From Dunaliella salina (taxonomy: Eukaryota > Chlorophyta > Chlorophyceae > Chlamydomonadales > Dunaliellaceae): a stretch of DNA of 16,094 bases. The stretch covers positions 653,102 through 669,195 of the forward strand of contig MU069446.1 in NCBI GenBank assembly GCA_002284615.2, written 5' to 3'. Shown here one piece after another: positions 15,139-16,094 of the stretch; the first letter of the stretch is position 1, and each line of letters starts with the position of its first letter. Below the pieces are notes generated by a model that was given only the letters and a program-made list of their open reading frames with translations, did not search any database and was not told where the DNA came from. The position numbers were made by a program, and so were the translations under genes.

Positions 15139-16071
15139 GGCATGTATAAATGAGACAATTGACAATTGACTCCAATGCCCTGGTTCATTCCAGCCCAGGC
15201 TACTCCGAATCAATCTCTTCCTTGAGCCCAAACTGGGGCCTGCTCTTGCTGGTACCTGGGGACATCGCATGAAGCGGGTGTATTTTGAATGGAAAAAAGG
15301 AGCCAAGGGACAAGGAAAAGGGTGAGTTGGTTTGACTAGCCTAGCCTTGAACGAGTGATTATACGCTGGGCACAGCCAGCGTGCATTCTGGAAACTAGGA
15401 GCCTGGAGAAGAAATTGTCAGCTAAAAGGCTGTGTGCCCTTGCACAAGGAGGAATGGTCCCCTGGCTTGCAAACAAGCTAGGATTTCACCAAAGGCTAGC
15501 CTTGTGGTACAACACCCTGTGCCAAAAAAATTTCTAAGAGTAGAAGGCAGTATAACACACAAGAGTTAGGGGCATGACCAACGGCTTTTTGGGGCGGAGC
15601 ACCCCTTCCGGAGGCATAGCCCCCATAAATTCGCAGTGAACACTGAAAAAATAAAGCTTTGAGCCGCTCAGGCCACCTCAGCTCACAAGAACGGTACCTT
15701 TGAAAGCAAATTTTGTGCTGATTCTGAAGATAGTACCTGGTGCACGGTGAAGTCCCCTTGCCCAGCCGAGATTACAAGAATTGCACTAAAGCATTCCGTC
15801 CAAGCCAAACATTTGGTTTACTTATCAATTTCATTAAATCGATAAAATTTCAATTTTGCCTCTCCTGTTCGAATTGGCATAGACATGGTAAAAGACACCG
15901 AACATCGTTGCAACAGGACTCTCATAAAGACATGCTATCGTGTAAGGTGCCCAAAGCATGGAGGTAGGAGAGTTGCAACTGCTTAGGATTGTTGACAGAA
16001 CTCCTTTGCCCTCGTGTGCATGAGCAGGGGGGTGTAGGGGGTGTGCAGCCCCCCCTGCATGATTCATTTCA
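15139..16071. other. Unassigned stretch to the window edge
   Basis: I recognise no gene. A 60-codon plus-strand frame (15355-15537) and an 85-codon minus-strand frame running into the AC tract are not convincing. The stretch contains a 7-bp tandem (GACAATT twice at about 15154-15167), a GC-rich patch near 15590-15625 (GGGGCGGAGCACCCC) and the hairpin at 16024-16058. Confidence 0.4.
16024..16058. repeat. 9-bp inverted repeat (GCAGGGGGG / CCCCCCTGC)
   Basis: 16024-16032 and 16050-16058 are exact reverse complements around a 17-nt loop that is itself G-rich (TGTAGGGGGTGTGCAGC). It lies 13 bp before the AC microsatellite. The G runs could alternatively form a quadruplex. Confidence 0.7.
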
Positions 16072-16094
16072 ACACACACACACACACACACACA
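16072..16094. repeat. (AC)n microsatellite at the window edge
   Basis: An uninterrupted alternating AC run of 23 bases reaches the last base, so its full length is unknown. Confidence 0.97.

Noticed and set aside
15355..15537. 60-codon plus-strand frame (ALAQGGMVPWLANKLGFH)
   Set aside because: Short, no known motif, no supporting splice or start context.
15587..15625. GC-rich patch GGGGCGGAGCACCCC as an organelle-type palindromic repeat
   Set aside because: The only pairing I could confirm is a 4-bp GGGG/CCCC stem; too weak to call.

Overview
The window looks like a repeat-rich intergenic stretch of a eukaryotic nuclear genome, most likely a green alga of the Chlamydomonadales. The clues are a C-terminal half like that of the Dualen/RandI retrotransposons (RNase H, CCHC-like finger, PD-(D/E)XK nuclease; family known from Chlamydomonas), L1-like elements without a poly(A) tail, long (GT)n tracts and a strong excess of GCATGC. 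The organism call is an inference. I see no intact host gene, tRNA, rRNA or CRISPR array.

Layout. Bases 1-1061 are non-coding, with a (GT)26 microsatellite, several palindromes and all the single N calls. From 1062 to 8259 there is a nested pile of transposons on the minus strand. The oldest layer is an L1-like non-LTR retrotransposon (element A), now in three pieces: 7729-8259 (end of endonuclease and linker), 1915-3074 (linker and RT motifs 0 to C) and 1062-1280 (RT motifs D/E). Element A is split by a second L1-like element (B, 3075-7728, 4654 bp). B appears full length, with a short 5' UTR, ORF1, ORF2 and a 3' tail, and a 12-bp target-site duplication. Element A is split again by a 634-bp Tc1/mariner-type MITE (1281-1914) with TA duplications. 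Removing either insert rejoins element A's reading frame at that point.

From about 8819 to 12464 the plus strand holds a third, different non-LTR element (C). It has a connector region, RNase H, a C-terminal CCHC-like finger and a PD-(D/E)XK nuclease. It lacks its RT palm domain and is broken by many frameshifts and stops. It is split by a 1020-bp hAT-type MITE (10574-11593) with perfect 20-bp terminal inverted repeats and an 8-bp duplication; removing it rejoins element C's frame through the zinc finger.

From 12465 to the end there are only decayed or unrecognised sequences: a duplicated hairpin plus pyrimidine tract, an unknown minus-strand open frame, a second exon-like minus-strand frame, a degenerate tandem repeat at 14914-15138, and an (AC)n tract at the edge.

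The retrotransposon genes are all pseudogenes as read here, so nothing in the window is likely to be autonomous. The main interest is the insertion history, readable to the base from target-site duplications, and the two MITEs, one of which carries a spliced-looking gene fragment.
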